Of a DNA stretch of 58,671 nucleotides, positions 58,088 to 58,671 are shown in pieces. Origin of the DNA: a virus; IMG/VR virus record IMGVR_UViG_3300032323_001828, positions 1-58,671 of that record; one strand, given 5' to 3'. A model generated the notes under the pieces. It was given only the letters and a program-made list of their open reading frames with translations, did not search any database and had not been told where the DNA came from. The translations under genes were made by a program, and so were the position numbers. Numbering within the stretch: position 1 is the first letter of the stretch; each line of letters opens with the position of its first letter.

Positions 58088-58671
58088 ATGGATCATAATC
58101 GAGAATTTTGGAACCAACAGCACGATCAAGACAACCAGCGTACACTATCAGGTTGTGGATTTGATGCCACTGTGGATTTTTTAAATGTAAAAGATTTAAT
58201 TGTGCCAGGCATGCGTGTGTTAGAGATTGGATGCGTACTAGGTTATGTGACCACGGGCTTTGCAGAAATAGCCAAGATCAGTGTGCTGGATATCAGCGAC
58301 TCTGCTCTAGATCGTGTTCGTCCTATATGTGAGTCAGTGTATCATATCGACAATGTTGAATCTTTGCCCACCAATTACTTTGATTTGATCATTTGCCATA
58401 ATGTTGTTCAGCATGTTGTTACCGAATCATTAGTCAACGAACTCAAACATGCAATTCGTAGTTTAGCACCCACAGGAACATTTGCTTTAGAGTATGTTTG
58501 GGCCGACGGAGTTGAAGACAATGGAGCAGATCCAGATCCAAAATGGGCTACAGCCGGACATCTTTGTCGCAGTGACAAGTTTATGATCGACTTAGTCGAT
58601 ACACTAGGTGGTAACTGTACAATATCCAGAACAAATGCCGTGCCTAATCATAGAAAAATTAATGGCCTAAC
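58088..58671 (+). CDS. SAM-dependent methyltransferase, 3' end beyond the window
   Basis: The ORF opens at ATG 58088, four bases after the wecB stop region, and stays open to the right edge (194 codons). MDHNREFWNQQHDQDNQRTL is followed by motif I RVLEIGCVLGYVTTGFA, the acidic strand VLDISDSALDRV and DLIICHNVVQHV. These are class I methyltransferase motifs with a slightly degenerate GxG (GCVLG). Likely another glycan-tailoring enzyme of the island. The C-terminus is missing. Confidence 0.82.
   Translation, partial: MDHNREFWNQQHDQDNQRTLSGCGFDATVDFLNVKDLIVPGMRVLEIGCVLGYVTTGFAEIAKISVLDISDSALDRVRPICESVYHIDNVESLPTNYFDLIICHNVVQHVVTESLVNELKHAIRSLAPTGTFALEYVWADGVEDNGADPDPKWATAGHLCRSDKFMIDLVDTLGGNCTISRTNAVPNHRKINGL

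Overview
The window looks like part of the genome of a large T4-like (myovirus-type) tailed phage, not a bacterial chromosome. It carries T4-style replication genes: gp41-type helicase, gp61-type primase, UvsW helicase, and probably the gp62 clamp-loader subunit. It also has class Ia ribonucleotide reductase with glutaredoxin, an ATP-dependent DNA ligase, a PAAR spike-tip protein, tail-fibre and other structural proteins, T4-late-type promoters (TATAAATA and variants), dense ATGA/TAATG overlaps and many genes under 60 codons. The host-derived genes (GroEL, GroES, IscU, IscA, ClpS, ClpX, bS21, cytochrome c) look betaproteobacterial to me, so I infer an aquatic betaproteobacterial host. That is inference only. 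I see no tRNA, rRNA or CRISPR array.

Layout. 1-1.4 kb: a probable CsgF secretion protein cut by the left edge, then small membrane proteins. 1.4-11 kb: metallophosphoesterase, a proteostasis block (clpS, hsp20, groEL, groES, bS21, clpX), a large membrane/coiled-coil protein, small membrane proteins, cytochrome c and a Bax-inhibitor-1 protein. 11-18 kb: a large acidic protein, DNA ligase, envelope/secreted proteins and small early genes behind sigma70-type promoters. 18-20.5 kb: structural proteins and PAAR. 20.5-26.9 kb: a nucleotide operon (grx, nrdB, nrdA) that also holds a class V aminotransferase, a class II aldolase and an HNH homing endonuclease. 26.9-36.3 kb: tail fibre, PD-(D/E)XK nuclease, iscA-iscU and virion-associated genes, including a nucleotidyltransferase/ligase-like fusion. 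36.4-43.3 kb: three radical SAM genes and one truncated copy, interleaved with helicase and primase. 43.3-52 kb: structural protein, a miniature DnaE-like protein, clamp-loader-like protein, UvsW, an AAA+ ATPase and tiny early genes. 52-58.7 kb: structural protein and a glycosylation island (six glycosyltransferase-type proteins counting the clearly divergent ones, UDP-GlcNAc 2-epimerase, two methyltransferases).

Regulation readable from sequence. (i) Early/middle sigma70-like promoters, TTGACN-17-TATAAT, usually with an extended -10 TG and often with a conserved spacer. (ii) Late promoters around TAAATA. (iii) A set of genes whose -10 lies 5-6 nt before ATG, predicting leaderless mRNAs. (iv) Late promoters of hsp20, groESL and clpS running straight into a 5'-terminal stem-loop. 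(v) Intrinsic terminators immediately followed by a new sigma70 promoter.

The observations I rate highest are: the 189-aa protein that keeps palm and finger motifs of C-family DNA polymerase; the nucleotidyltransferase plus KxDG ligase-like fusion; and two cargo insertions in the primase-helicase module marked by direct repeats, one of which left an out-of-frame copy of the helicase 3' end.
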